A stretch of DNA of 64,000 bases, taken from Paenibacillus aceti. Its GTDB lineage: Bacteria > Bacillota > Bacilli > Paenibacillales > Paenibacillaceae. This document shows positions 34,901-43,854 of the stretch, piece after piece. Within the stretch, counting starts at the first letter, position 1, and the number at the start of each line of letters is the position of its first letter. The DNA lies in assembly GCF_003614185.1 (NCBI RefSeq), contig NZ_KZ987724.1, positions 2,592,199-2,656,198 on the forward strand, given 5' to 3'. Both the position numbers and the translations under genes were made by a program. The notes beneath the pieces are model-generated. The model saw only the letters and a program-made list of their open reading frames with translations, did no database searches and was not told the origin of the DNA.

Positions 34901-37345
34901 ATCAGTTGAAACTATAGTTACTCTTGGTAATAAAGGTTGGCTAATATCCGTTCGATCAATCTTTTCACTGATTAAAGACTCCAAATCCCGCCGCGTATCT
35001 TCAGCATGAGCTTGGATGTAATCATCCGCGAAGTCTTGGCGATCGTTCTGAGCTTTTAGTTCCGATATATTGCTAACTGCATCAGAGAGTGCGGCATTAA
35101 TGCCCGCTTTATAACTTACGTCTAGCTGATTGACGTTGGCGGTGTAGTCGTATTTGTCTGCAGTAATATAAGTTACATAGTAGTTTTTGCTAAGGTCTAC
35201 GTTTTCAGGTACTGCTTCCGCCCATGAATTATTATTAGTGTTATTTACGAGAATAGACCAACTACGATTATCGAAGAATGACTCCTTGTAAATACTCAAT
35301 ATCCTTCTTGGTCTGCGGGACAACTGTGTTCCTGGAGTATTGCTGTTAATATAATACTTGTTGGTTCCGGTGCTGAAATGCAGTACGGCTTTTTCTCTTT
35401 GTATAAAGCCTGTCTCGACTGTTAGCTGATTTCCCCCCGAATGAAGTGATATAGTCCCCTCAGTCTTAATAGGCTTGATCTCCGGTATGGCAAGCGCATA
35501 GTCCATGGTAGCCCATGCAGTCCAACCATGAGCTTTGTTCGCGGCTACATAAGATTCAGTGTTGGTCACCGGGGGCTTACCGTCTATGATGGATACCCAG
35601 CTAGTATATTTTGTGCCATCGTTATTAGTGGCCTTCCAACCGTTCATTAGTGCTTTGATTGCGTTTGGAGTTGGATTCAAAGTTTGTATCCAACCTGATT
35701 CAGAATTTGCGACCGTAATACCAGCTTGACTGGTAGCTGTATAACAATTGATCAAGTCAGCTTCGTAATAATCAACACCAAGTAATTTTCCAGTTGACTT
35801 AAGTGCTTTACCAGTGTACTTAGTTCCTCTAGCGATATTAGGTATCCTATTGTCTATAGGTGTACTAATTCTCATAAAACCTGAATAGTGAGTTAGGTTA
35901 TCACCGGAACTTGTCCACTCTCTACTACCATCCAGCTTAACATCTCTTTCAACATGCCTAATCAACTCCGCTTTATCTAGCCTGATCCTTACCTCGTCAC
36001 GATAACCACCAACCTCCGCGAGTACCTCCGGGATAATGAGGTGCTGCGGCTTCGCTGGCTCAGAGTCTGTCGCTTTATCTCCTAGTTCTAATTGCCAGTT
36101 TTTAAGGACGAATGTTCCCGCACCTTTGGAGTAAAACACGATTCGAATAAACGCCGTGCCCGCCACGGTTGTAAAAGCAAGACTCCCGTTTGTAGTATTA
36201 GGGGAGTTTAACAGCCTCAAGTCCCGGTCATACTGCTGCAATGTGCAAAATATGGTTACGCCATTTGTCCCTGACTGCTCTGCTGTGTACACGTACTTAG
36301 TGAGCGGAAGAGCAGGGATATAGCCAAGGTATGAAAACTGGTCAGTCACTGTAGCATTAAGGGTTAATTCATATGGCGCTGTCATCCGGGCGTTAACGTG
36401 TAGCGTTGAAAATTCACTAGGCAACAAGTTTTTACTAGGATGATAGACAGACGCTCCCTGCACATGCTGCACACCATCCACATGCGGCAGGTAGTCTCGG
36501 ATGTTGTCCGCTGTGATGTCTACGCCTATACGGTTGTATAGCTCTTCAGAGACTTCGTAAAGCCCCACGCCGTCGTATTGCGTCCACCCGACCACGCCCG
36601 TATCTATAGAATTGTACACCAAAATGCTTAATTCGATAGCGTCACTAGGTACGACAAACTTAGCAAACAGCACCGTATCTACGCTGGAATACGACGAAGA
36701 GATTATATGGTTAACGGCTTCTTCGTTATTTTTAAATACACGTATCCAAGCGCGACCGCCATCAACAGCAGCGTCAGCTATCATTACATGATACGATCCG
36801 CTTTTTGGTGCTGTAATCCTTCTATATACGTACCTATATGGAGTTGTATCACTCTCTGCTGACGTGATACGTTGGGCTTTTAGTCCGTGTTTGACTCCGG
36901 AAGTCTCCAAAGAACAGGTACCTCGTGTTCCGCCTGATGGCTTAGACCACCCATCCGCCACTCCATCCCCATTACTATCAATCTCAAAATTCCCATAACT
37001 CCCAAGCAAGTTCACCAACGTATTACCATACACCCTAAACTCCGCCCCACTAGCCTGATCCACATTGATCACGGACGTGCCAGGCCCCAATGTTGTAGTT
37101 AGATCCACACGATCAAGTTTGCCATCGGTGTAAGCTTTGGCGTTGTCTTCGGCGGTTTTGACCGCCTTCGGTGTGGCGGCGCGGTCCTCGGCGGTGCTGT
37201 TGGTGGCGCTGGATAGTTGGACAATACCTGGCTTGGTTAGGGATGCCAGCTTCGTATTTTGCTGCAGATCGTTAATCTCTTGGCCAAGGCTGTTCATGTC
37301 TTCGGGCTTTACGGTGTCTGTATATTTCCAATTTGTCTTTGCCAT
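31943..37345 (-). CDS. Giant tail fibre / receptor-binding protein 1 (1800 residues)
   Basis: Its N-terminus repeats the tail-fibre motif KPGIVQLSSATNSTAEDRAA. Two successive copies of a roughly 700-residue unit follow. Each has a carbohydrate-binding-like module (NFEIDSNGDGVADGWSK; SFEVDSNNDGLADSWTK), an LYEVSEELYNRIGVD-type linker, a PHVDGVQH-type block, a second jelly-roll-like module ending NWQLELGDKATDSEP or similar, and a KALMNGWKA-type wall domain. The C-terminus (TGTMPNQGAKIITPN, then LPKDVSIFGITG) differs from fibre 2. The ATG overlaps the previous stop as TAATG. It probably contacts wall sugars of target cells. Confidence 0.88.
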   Translation of the reverse strand: MAKTNWKYTDTVKPEDMNSLGQEINDLQQNTKLASLTKPGIVQLSSATNSTAEDRAATPKAVKTAEDNAKAYTDGKLDRVDLTTTLGPGTSVINVDQASGAEFRVYGNTLVNLLGSYGNFEIDSNGDGVADGWSKPSGGTRGTCSLETSGVKHGLKAQRITSAESDTTPYRYVYRRITAPKSGSYHVMIADAAVDGGRAWIRVFKNNEEAVNHIISSSYSSVDTVLFAKFVVPSDAIELSILVYNSIDTGVVGWTQYDGVGLYEVSEELYNRIGVDITADNIRDYLPHVDGVQHVQGASVYHPSKNLLPSEFSTLHVNARMTAPYELTLNATVTDQFSYLGYIPALPLTKYVYTAEQSGTNGVTIFCTLQQYDRDLRLLNSPNTTNGSLAFTTVAGTAFIRIVFYSKGAGTFVLKNWQLELGDKATDSEPAKPQHLIIPEVLAEVGGYRDEVRIRLDKAELIRHVERDVKLDGSREWTSSGDNLTHYSGFMRISTPIDNRIPNIARGTKYTGKALKSTGKLLGVDYYEADLINCYTATSQAGITVANSESGWIQTLNPTPNAIKALMNGWKATNNDGTKYTSWVSIIDGKPPVTNTESYVAANKAHGWTAWATMDYALAIPEIKPIKTEGTISLHSGGNQLTVETGFIQREKAVLHFSTGTNKYYINSNTPGTQLSRRPRRILSIYKESFFDNRSWSILVNNTNNNSWAEAVPENVDLSKNYYVTYITADKYDYTANVNQLDVSYKAGINAALSDAVSNISELKAQNDRQDFADDYIQAHAEDTRRDLESLISEKIDRTDISQPLLPRVTIVSTDQPSMTNFVIHGRTEFNQVKNGSFEVDSNNDGLADSWTKSQAGVFTLVSTNALYGVKSQRITSSADDTGSTRYAMQSGLSVVAGKKYVIIADAVTDGTGVAKMAVYRDGTTASNYVAETSQSNSSKVHFIKYSPSTDTNDLRVLIYNSVSKGIVGWVQWDGVGIYELSEELYKRIGVDINETNIREYVPHVDDMQYVDGVVVTKRSKNLLPGQPDTIHANAKVTTPYELLLNATEKYQASLVTVNVKPNTLYTLKASMEASAGQAYLGYRNLFADGTNQYLGELNSGSGRYVTTFTTPPNCTRLSLAFGSSVAGTFTFKNWQLELGDRATDFEIAGPQQLIIPKILAEVEGIKDEVRVGQTESTLIRRVVTGVHIDGTYPTQLNGDDTGKTYRQLYIPLTKLPGAKPNTTELSGVRYDGKRLTSMSLVKFSAGDQISTGSNGLAMSVNNMDSGWNSSLKPGANAIKALANGWKANGNNGSVYNSWVSILNGKAPASNTEAYVSANKAPGWDSWATINYVLSVPEIEPIKTEGSISLSPENNQMEIESGVVQREKVKIQISANKAMYFINSQTQGTQPTRRPGRILTVYKDDKPDHSWIVMNSGSNNGTQYAQAPAEKVDPNANYYITYLPKDREQYSTNPLYMIIQYKSGLSATLTNVVDDVVELKAQNDRQDFADTYIQAYTENNRKDIGTLTDLQTTNKTSLVAAINETFTIGNERKREVVDALIALGVTASTKDSWDELISKMAKVIKATGNVTAGDVLAGKTFSNAGKNGLTGTMPNQGAKIITPNTANQIIASGYHNGNGYVKGDPNLVAGNLPKDVSIFGITGLLERLTTADRNAIISAIVAKGVAASAADSNSILAQKIGQISIKQASGNTEGKSIEINNLDFSPIVVMINYGGGFEYYDSGWDSKYMNVSGDACFIKGVNRSPELYSSTTTGRDGTSNLRVSTSITWSPNGFTVSLRSNISQSYYESLYIRNWYAFGL

Positions 37346-37632
37346 TAGGCGCTTACCTCCTTCACTCGGATATTCTGTAGAAGCAATGTGTCGCTGGTGA
37401 TAGGAATATAGACATTATTCGTGCTTATGACATTGTTGCTGCTGTCTTTCAGCTCAATTTTATTAATGGTTGACACCAGGGTGGCGGGGACGATGTACTG
37501 CATTTCGATCGTTGATTTATTTACTCTTTTCAGAGTGAAGCTAGTTATTTCCTCTTTGCCATTCAAGACTACCTTGGCTATCTTTCCATTTGTATAATTG
37601 GCTATTTCCGTTAAAAAAGAACTAATCATCAT
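37345..37632 (-). CDS. Small fibre-linked structural protein (95 residues)
   Basis: MMISSFLTEIANYTNGKIAK onward, predicted mostly beta (FTLKRVNKSTIEMQYIVPA). No family recognised. It overlaps the XkdU-like gene upstream by four bases and the fibre gene downstream by one (TAATG), so it is translated with both and may be a fibre adaptor or chaperone. A relic of a second copy lies before the other fibre. Confidence 0.65.
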   Translation of the reverse strand: MMISSFLTEIANYTNGKIAKVVLNGKEEITSFTLKRVNKSTIEMQYIVPATLVSTINKIELKDSSNNVISTNNVYIPITSDTLLLQNIRVKEVSA

Positions 37633-38213
37633 TTCACGACCACCTCCGCACCCAGATCAGCAAATGCCTTACTTCCCAATTGCCAGCCCCCGTCCAATTT
37701 GTAATTCCAGGTTATCGTTTTCCTGGAGATGTGCTCACTGAATAAGAGTTCATCCTCCAGGCTTGTCTTCTGCTGATAGACTATATTTACAGGCTTTATG
37801 ACCCTTATCGTATGTTCAACCTCTTTAAAGACTGCGGCATTCTCCATACTCGTAGTCACTGTTAACATAAATTTCTGCGGATCCACACTAACGATGACCA
37901 GCCCCGCCCCCACCAGAAAATCCAGCCGCTGCTGCAAGTATCGCACCGTGAACGGCGGTTTGGTCGAGTAGCGGTTGATCAGCCGCTTGCGACGGAAGTC
38001 CAAGGTCTCGGCCTGTGGATCGGCCTGGATGCCGAGCATTTTCTCGCGCCGCTTGATCGCCTGCTCCGAGGCCGTCAGCACGAACTGATCCTGCAGCAGC
38101 CGCTCCATCGCCTGTTCAACGCTCATCAGTTCCCGAGCCTCCGTCTCTGCCAGCTCGCGAAAATCGAGAATATCATGATAATATTCCGGCAAGTATTCAA
38201 GCAGCCTATTCAT
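37629..38213 (-). CDS. xkdU: Baseplate protein, XkdU/YmfQ-like (DUF2313)
   Basis: 194 residues: MNRLLEYLPEYYHDILDFRE opens it, with QFVLTASEQAIKRREKMLGI and FRRKRLINRYSTKPPFTVRY in the middle. These are the features of the XkdU/Mu gp48-type proteins that close the baseplate and link it to fibres. It overlaps the baseplate J gene by eight bases and precedes the fibre genes, the conserved order in contractile tails. Confidence 0.85.
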   Translation of the reverse strand: MNRLLEYLPEYYHDILDFRELAETEARELMSVEQAMERLLQDQFVLTASEQAIKRREKMLGIQADPQAETLDFRRKRLINRYSTKPPFTVRYLQQRLDFLVGAGLVIVSVDPQKFMLTVTTSMENAAVFKEVEHTIRVIKPVNIVYQQKTSLEDELLFSEHISRKTITWNYKLDGGWQLGSKAFADLGAEVVVK

Positions 38214-39291
38214 TCAGCTTCACCTTCCCTAGCTGTGGAATCTGCTCCTCTGTAAGTTGAATATTGCCAGCCTTGCCATTAAGCAGCGTTTGGCTAACAT
38301 CAACTACACTGGCTACCGTTAATATACGGGCGTCCACTTGAGCGACACGTACAGCCAGAGCCGATTCATTGGCCCAATTTTGCCTGAGCTGTGCAAAATA
38401 AGACTGCAGCGCCTCCTCCACATCATTCTGAACCTGCCCGATTGTAGTATCATTTGCGAGCATAAGCGTGGCCGTTACGTCAATCACGACGGCTTCCGCG
38501 CCGGCAACGGTCACCGTATGCCCGATCGGAGCAAACCCAATCCCCTCACCATGATTCGTCTCCGGATCCAGGACCGTCTGAACTTCTTCCATTAAAGCCT
38601 TGGATGGAGGCGTATACTGCGATGAGATCATCGTCGCCTTCACCGTCCCGCCGCCCTTCCAGACCGGGAATATTTTCACCCCGCCAACTCCGTCCATCGC
38701 ATTGATCTTCTGCTTGTAATCCGCAACATTTCCGCCAAAAGGCTGCTCATTGACGATCTCCAGATACCTCCGTCGCAAGGCTTCATCACTCTCCGCATCT
38801 TCCCCGGGAACGAGCACCTCTGCCAGTTCAGCCCGAGCAAGACCGTCGATATATTCGATCGGCAGCAGCGTCCCGAACTCCTGATTACCAGCGGTTCCCG
38901 CCGTCTCGCATTCGAGAATCCATTCCCCGGTCTTGATTTTGCTGATCGCGGTATAGTCGAGATCACGGATCGAGAATCGGCTTCCAGCCGGAACATCTGT
39001 CGGAACTTGCCCGGATGCGAAGAACAGGCCTTTCCGCCTGGCTTTGGTCGCCGGTTCCCGTTCGATCCCGAACTCCAGCGTCCGCCTCTCCAGATACTCT
39101 CCCGTAGCCGTATCCGCAAAAGACAGATTGCTGTTCACATCCAGTTCCACATACATCTGGGCCAGTTCAGCCGCCGCAGGAGCCAATGCGTCATAAATGA
39201 TGCTTCCCTCCCGCTTATCGATCTGCTCCGGCACCCGTCCCAGCATCCGCCGCAGAATCGCTTCATACGTCTGATGCTCATACATTTGCAT
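38206..39291 (-). CDS. xkdT: Baseplate J/gp47 family protein (XkdT-like)
   Basis: 361 residues. GRVPEQIDKREGSIIYDALA near residue 17, then LDVNSNLSFADTATGEYLER and GEDAESDEALRRRYLEIVNE are hallmarks of the gp6/gp47 baseplate wedge proteins. The C-terminal half carries VQTVLDPETNHGEGIGFAPI and GHTVTV. It forms the outer wedge ring of the baseplate that changes shape to trigger sheath contraction. Confidence 0.93.
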   Translation of the reverse strand: MQMYEHQTYEAILRRMLGRVPEQIDKREGSIIYDALAPAAAELAQMYVELDVNSNLSFADTATGEYLERRTLEFGIEREPATKARRKGLFFASGQVPTDVPAGSRFSIRDLDYTAISKIKTGEWILECETAGTAGNQEFGTLLPIEYIDGLARAELAEVLVPGEDAESDEALRRRYLEIVNEQPFGGNVADYKQKINAMDGVGGVKIFPVWKGGGTVKATMISSQYTPPSKALMEEVQTVLDPETNHGEGIGFAPIGHTVTVAGAEAVVIDVTATLMLANDTTIGQVQNDVEEALQSYFAQLRQNWANESALAVRVAQVDARILTVASVVDVSQTLLNGKAGNIQLTEEQIPQLGKVKLNE

Positions 39292-39676
39292 TCACCTCCA
39301 TCCGAAAATCGCCATAAAGCGAGTGAACCAGGAACGAAGCCACGGCTTGATCCTCTTGAATATCTACTTGAAATTCCGTAATCTCGGAAATTCGGTCATC
39401 CTGCAGAAGCGCTTCGGATACCCGTCTGTTCAGCTCCGCTCTCACATAACCACTATTCCTGCCAATCAAGCTATGTCCCTCAAATCCGTAATTATTGCTA
39501 TAAATCAGATGAGCGAACCGCTCTGTTTGCAGGATTTTATAGACAGCTTGTCTTACAGCATCCAGTCCATCTGTCATACCAGCCATTCGGTTATTCTGAA
39601 AATCCAGCCTGTAGGTCCGGCTCGTCTCTTGAACCTTCTCCAGCTCAGGAGTTAAGTTGCCTCCAATCGGTATCAT
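39278..39676 (-). CDS. xkdS: Baseplate wedge protein, XkdS-like (DUF2634)
   Basis: 132 residues, MIPIGGNLTPELEKVQETSR onward, with DGLDAVRQAVYKILQTERFA, a motif shared with gp25/GPW-type wedge proteins. The ATG at 39676 overlaps the stop of the previous gene as ATGA. It should nucleate sheath assembly at the baseplate. Confidence 0.85.
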   Translation of the reverse strand: MIPIGGNLTPELEKVQETSRTYRLDFQNNRMAGMTDGLDAVRQAVYKILQTERFAHLIYSNNYGFEGHSLIGRNSGYVRAELNRRVSEALLQDDRISEITEFQVDIQEDQAVASFLVHSLYGDFRMEVNANV

Positions 39677-40014
39677 GACTTCACCACCCGATCCCATACG
39701 ACATATTTCTGTCCACCTTGAACACGTAGCAGCAGCACCGAGTCTCCCACTTTCAGACCTTTTCGGATAACCACTTTCTCCAATAACGCTTCTTTGGTGG
39801 GGGCTTCACTCGTATCGTGCTTATGCTTCAGGTCAATTTCATATTTCTGCAGACTTTCCGTCACCACCAAAAAATCCTCTTCGAGCGTGAATCGTTGATC
39901 GACATTCACCTCAAGAGGATTTACTTTTACTACGGTCCCGAACATCACCGCCACCGGATTACCGGCGCCCACGGCTTCACTGCCGAGCTTTCTTATTTTA
40001 TCTCCAAGTGCCAT
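39673..40014 (-). CDS. xkdR: Phage tail protein, XkdR-like (DUF2577)
   Basis: 113 residues. MALGDKIRKLGSEAVGAGNP, then VAVMFGTVVKVNPLEVNVDQ and a DSVLLLRVQGGQKYVVWDR ending. This is the DUF2577 pattern, a small OB-like baseplate or spike-associated protein next to the XkdQ protein in all PBSX-like clusters. It shares one base with the upstream gene's stop. Confidence 0.83.
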   Translation of the reverse strand: MALGDKIRKLGSEAVGAGNPVAVMFGTVVKVNPLEVNVDQRFTLEEDFLVVTESLQKYEIDLKHKHDTSEAPTKEALLEKVVIRKGLKVGDSVLLLRVQGGQKYVVWDRVVKS

Positions 40015-40967
40015 TAAATCACCTTCAAATCCAAGCTAATCGTATAATCTCCCCCGCTGAAGCGATGCGAGCACTCGTCGACCAAGTAGTATTGATCGAT
40101 GCCCAAATCGGTAATTTTCACGTTAATATAGGACCCAGCCCTGACGGACGGATGCCCAAGAGCCTCGAGCTTGAGCTTCTTCGTCTCCCGGTTCTTGATT
40201 TGCTGCAGCTGGTCAAGCAGTTTATTGATCTGGGCCTCATTCATATTGTCATCGACCTTCTCGAAATACTGCAGTCGTCCCCACTTGGCGATATTCGCGC
40301 TGTCCTCTGCGGTGTATACATCGCGATGCCCCGTCTCTTTATTGTCCTGCACCAGCTTGAAGCGGTTATACGTCTCATTATCGATACTCTTCTCAAAAGA
40401 ATACCCAAACATATAAGCTTCATCACCAAGCACCAGCTTGAGCCGCATATCCTTAGCATCACGCACCGCCAGCGCCCCGAATTCATCAAAAAAATTATAG
40501 ATTTTGCCCGTATTAACCACGGTGTGATCGAATGCTTTACAAATCATATCAAGCAGCTTCTGATTATCCTCCACCATCGAGGGAATGCGGTACTTCGTAT
40601 CGACGACATGCCCCCATTTCAGGCCCGAATCATCCGCAATGCGCTTGACGATGGCTGCGGCCGTCATATTCTTGAACACATAGGTCTCATTCGTGGACAA
40701 ATATCGAATCTGGTCATAGCATTTGACCTTAATCTGCTCCTCTTGATCGCTTCCAATAGTAAAAACATAACCGTAAAAAATCGGTGCATCATCCCACTTT
40801 ACTCTCACGATATCCCCATTGTTAATCTTGATATGATCAGCTGCAATAAAGGAAAAATCAAAGCTGCCCGGCTTGCCGATCCGAGAGGTTTTCCAGGTTG
40901 CGTCCGTGACCAGCTCGGATAGATCCCATATAGAGCCTTCCTTATTATCCAGCAGCAGCTCCAGCAT
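40014..40967 (-). CDS. xkdQ: Baseplate hub protein, XkdQ-like
   Basis: 317 residues: TDATWKTSRIGKPGSFDFSF, KWDDAPIFYGYVFTIGSDQE and a C-terminal LGIDQYYLVDECSHRFSGGD. This is the XkdQ/late-control D-type hub that joins tube and spike. The opposite strand also has a long open frame here, which I treat as a shadow. Followed by four-base and one-base overlaps through xkdR and xkdS. Confidence 0.87.
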   Translation of the reverse strand: MLELLLDNKEGSIWDLSELVTDATWKTSRIGKPGSFDFSFIAADHIKINNGDIVRVKWDDAPIFYGYVFTIGSDQEEQIKVKCYDQIRYLSTNETYVFKNMTAAAIVKRIADDSGLKWGHVVDTKYRIPSMVEDNQKLLDMICKAFDHTVVNTGKIYNFFDEFGALAVRDAKDMRLKLVLGDEAYMFGYSFEKSIDNETYNRFKLVQDNKETGHRDVYTAEDSANIAKWGRLQYFEKVDDNMNEAQINKLLDQLQQIKNRETKKLKLEALGHPSVRAGSYINVKITDLGIDQYYLVDECSHRFSGGDYTISLDLKVI

Positions 40968-40984
40968 CCGGTTGTCCTCCCTTC

Positions 40985-41677
40985 TTACGGCAGCTTAATG
41001 ATTTTGCCGATCGGTAATTTCCTTAACTCACTGTCCTTAATGCCATTCAGCTTCTGAATCTGCTTATACTTGGAGCCATCACCCAGGAACTTCTTGGCTA
41101 CCTTCCATAACGAATCCCCGGCCACCAATTTATAGGTCTTGGGCTGAACTCTTGTATCCGGGCGAGTCTTTGATTCGGTGCCGCTCTTTTTATCCGTTTT
41201 AGCTCCGGTCTTGGAATCATCTAGGATCTCCGTCTTAATAGCCGTATAGAAGCGATATTCCTTAAAAGAGATTTGATACTTAATATCACCAACCGCTCCA
41301 CTGCTTTCCGACCAGGAGAACTTCTCCACACTGACATCCATGAATATATCTATAGAACCTCCAGTGAAGACCAGACGCATCGGCTGCTTGGAACGCGACC
41401 ATTTCTGGATCCTCTCCACATAATGCTCCGGTTCGAACAACCTCTCTTCCGCTACACTCGCCCCCGGGAACCAACTCGCTGGAAATATACCCTCAAAAGA
41501 CAGCTCAGCAAGCTTCACGTTCCTGAGCACGTTGATCTCACCGAGCTTCGATATGTCATAAGTTTTATGATTACCGGATTCGGAAACCTCGATCTTGGCC
41601 GGTAGCACCGGAAACTCAATCGCTTCCTTCTCGTTATTGTAAGAGAGCGTCAAAGAATAGTTACTCATCTTATCCAT
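40985..41677 (-). CDS. xkdP: LysM-containing tail protein, XkdP-like
   Basis: 230 residues. The N-terminal two thirds resemble XkdP/gp53-type baseplate proteins (NHKTYDISKLGEINVLRNVK). The last 50 residues are a LysM domain (YKLVAGDSLWKVAKKFLGDG, then IQKLNGIKDSELRKLPIGK), which binds peptidoglycan-type sugars. The start overlaps the tape-measure stop by eight bases; an ATG three codons later is equally plausible. Confidence 0.88.
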   Translation of the reverse strand: MDKMSNYSLTLSYNNEKEAIEFPVLPAKIEVSESGNHKTYDISKLGEINVLRNVKLAELSFEGIFPASWFPGASVAEERLFEPEHYVERIQKWSRSKQPMRLVFTGGSIDIFMDVSVEKFSWSESSGAVGDIKYQISFKEYRFYTAIKTEILDDSKTGAKTDKKSGTESKTRPDTRVQPKTYKLVAGDSLWKVAKKFLGDGSKYKQIQKLNGIKDSELRKLPIGKIIKLP

Positions 41678-43787
41678 ACACCCCCGCAGCGGAAGCAGCG
41701 ATTTCCTCTTCCAGAGTCTGTTCTATACGAGCCACGATCGTATCGATATCCGCTCCATTGTTCACTGGGCCTGTCGTTACCTGAACCGTCGGCGTTAGAG
41801 AGACGAAGTTCTGAATCGACTTCATTTCGGCCAGCTCCCGCATCATTTTCAAATCTTCACTGCTAATGTCTACCGAATTCTCGATCTGCCCTACTTTATC
41901 GACTTTTCCAACATTGGGGATGGAGTTTAGTCCGGGGATCATAGAAGAAGCAGCGCCTGGAATCTGAGAAGCTGGTTTATAAGGACTAGATGAAATATCT
42001 AAGCCATCCGTCGGATTTTTGAACTTATCAGTGAGAGAGTTCTTAAATTTATTTGCCCCATCCATCATTTTTCTTGTACCGTTAATTCCGATACTTTTGC
42101 CCTTATCATAATTTTCACCTACATCTTTATACGCAATATGACCGAAATCAACCTCCGTTTTTACAGGCTCTTCCAGCGAATTTCTTATGCTGTTCACTTT
42201 ATCGCTAAGGGCATGGATATTATTCTCGTCAAACAACTCAGCCGTTTTAAAACTTGTCCCGAATATGTTATTCACACCATCAACGAACCAATTGAAGCCT
42301 TTCAAGGCTCCGTTGATAGCTGATAAAATTGTCGTCATAAAGCCACCAGCAAACTCTTCAACAGACAGTAACATATTATAGAAATGGTCAATGAAGAATA
42401 TGGCCAAATCATAGATCAGCTTCTTGACGTAATAAATAGCTTCAAAGAATAAATTTACTGTAGACTCAGCAAATTGAACAACCGCATTGATAATTCCTAC
42501 AATGATATTGTAAACAATCGCATACAATGCGAAAAAAGCGCCTACGACTGCCCCGATCACTTCCTCTGCAGAAATTCCAAAATGGATCATAGCAGCAACA
42601 AGGAGACCGATTATAGCAGCTACTAGAAGAATCTGCCAATTTGCCATCATCCAAGCCCCTACTGCGGTCAGGATCGGAGAAACCATCCCCCAGAGCTGTA
42701 CAATTAACAATGGAATCAGCGCAGCTAATGTAGTCAATGTCTGTTCCATGATAGGCCAATGGGTCTGAGCCACTTGTCCCAACCAGATTGCACCGTCAAT
42801 CAGCATATTGATTAGCCCCATAACCACACTTAGCCCTGTTTCTAACCCGCTGAAGAAAGAGCTTACTCCCGGGCTATTCAACAGTTCACTCAGTTTCTGG
42901 ATAATAGGATCCAGACCGCGGATTGCCGTGTTTTTGATGCTATTGAAATGATCACCGAATGTCTGCGGAAACTCAGAGAACTTCTCATTGATCTGATCAG
43001 ATGCCGCGAACATTGCGTTTTTAATAACATCGGAGGATAGTACACCGCTGGATGACAGATTGACCAGTTCCTCCCGCGACTTTCCGGTATAATCGGATAC
43101 CGCCTGTGCTAGCATAGGGGCATACTCCACCATCGAGCTGAAGTCGCCACCGCTGAAACTTCCCGCAGCCATCATTTTCGTAAGGTTGTTCATGCCGGAC
43201 TTCTGATCGCCTCCGCCCATACGTATGGACTGCTGCGCTAATTCATGAAAGGCTATCATTTCATCATTATTATTGAATGCATCTGGAGCCATTTGACCGA
43301 GCTGACTGACCTCCGCCGCCGCTTCCATGTAATTTCCCCGTGAGCGCTGGGCCGAAGCAAATACTTTATCCTGCAACTTCTGCGTCGTCTGAAGATGATC
43401 ATTAATCATATCAAGGCGAGCGAATGTATTTACATAAGCATCACTAAAATCCATCGCTGAACTTATACTTTTTACAGCAGCTTTCGCTATTTTGAATGCC
43501 TTGACTATATCTTCAAGATTCTTTTTAGTTTTCTCACCTAATTTGTCTTGCGCTTTGGCGCTAGCCTCGATATTCTCCTTAAACTCATCCTCCACTGGAA
43601 TAATTTCTGCGTCAATGATGATTGGCGGTTTTTCCAGCCTTGAGGTAAGAGCCTCGCCCGGATTTATCACTGTCACTTCAGGTTCATAAACTACAGGCAG
43701 CGAAAAAGGGCTCGGAGCATCAAATACCGGCTTGCGCATGTTAGCAGCAGAGTCGAATAGAGCAAGGGCATTCGTCATCGTCGCCAA
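41670..43787 (-). CDS. Tail tape measure protein
   Basis: About 705 residues. A helical N-terminal half (KNLEDIVKAFKIAKAAVKSI), a YVNTFARLDMINDHLQTTQK segment typical of Gram-positive tape measures, and a hydrophobic centre with several membrane-like stretches (LLVAAIIGLLVAAMIHFGI and LIVQLWGMVSPILTAVGAWM). Such proteins fix tail length, and this one is shorter than that of PBSX, implying a shorter tail (inference). TTG at 43787, ten bases after GGAGG, is the best start: a terminator-like hairpin occupies the region further upstream. ATG at 43778 is the alternative. Confidence 0.88.
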   Translation of the reverse strand: MATMTNALALFDSAANMRKPVFDAPSPFSLPVVYEPEVTVINPGEALTSRLEKPPIIIDAEIIPVEDEFKENIEASAKAQDKLGEKTKKNLEDIVKAFKIAKAAVKSISSAMDFSDAYVNTFARLDMINDHLQTTQKLQDKVFASAQRSRGNYMEAAAEVSQLGQMAPDAFNNNDEMIAFHELAQQSIRMGGGDQKSGMNNLTKMMAAGSFSGGDFSSMVEYAPMLAQAVSDYTGKSREELVNLSSSGVLSSDVIKNAMFAASDQINEKFSEFPQTFGDHFNSIKNTAIRGLDPIIQKLSELLNSPGVSSFFSGLETGLSVVMGLINMLIDGAIWLGQVAQTHWPIMEQTLTTLAALIPLLIVQLWGMVSPILTAVGAWMMANWQILLVAAIIGLLVAAMIHFGISAEEVIGAVVGAFFALYAIVYNIIVGIINAVVQFAESTVNLFFEAIYYVKKLIYDLAIFFIDHFYNMLLSVEEFAGGFMTTILSAINGALKGFNWFVDGVNNIFGTSFKTAELFDENNIHALSDKVNSIRNSLEEPVKTEVDFGHIAYKDVGENYDKGKSIGINGTRKMMDGANKFKNSLTDKFKNPTDGLDISSSPYKPASQIPGAASSMIPGLNSIPNVGKVDKVGQIENSVDISSEDLKMMRELAEMKSIQNFVSLTPTVQVTTGPVNNGADIDTIVARIEQTLEEEIAASAAGVYG

Positions 43788-43804
43788 TGGAATTCTACCT
43801 CCCT

Positions 43805-43841
43805 TCCAAAATAGTAAAAGCACCCTCCTAAGAGAGTGCTT
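43805..43841 (-). terminator. Hairpin between chaperone and tape measure genes
   Basis: AAGCACTCTC (43841-43832 on the minus strand), loop, GAGGGTGCTT, with one mismatch, followed by TTACTATTTT. It could lower tape-measure expression relative to sheath and tube, or merely process mRNA. Confidence 0.6.
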
Positions 43842-43854
43842 AGATCCAATAAAC

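Noticed and set aside
40008-40922. 304-codon open frame on the plus strand
   Set aside because: It lies antisense to the well-recognised XkdQ-like gene and has no ribosome site or family resemblance.
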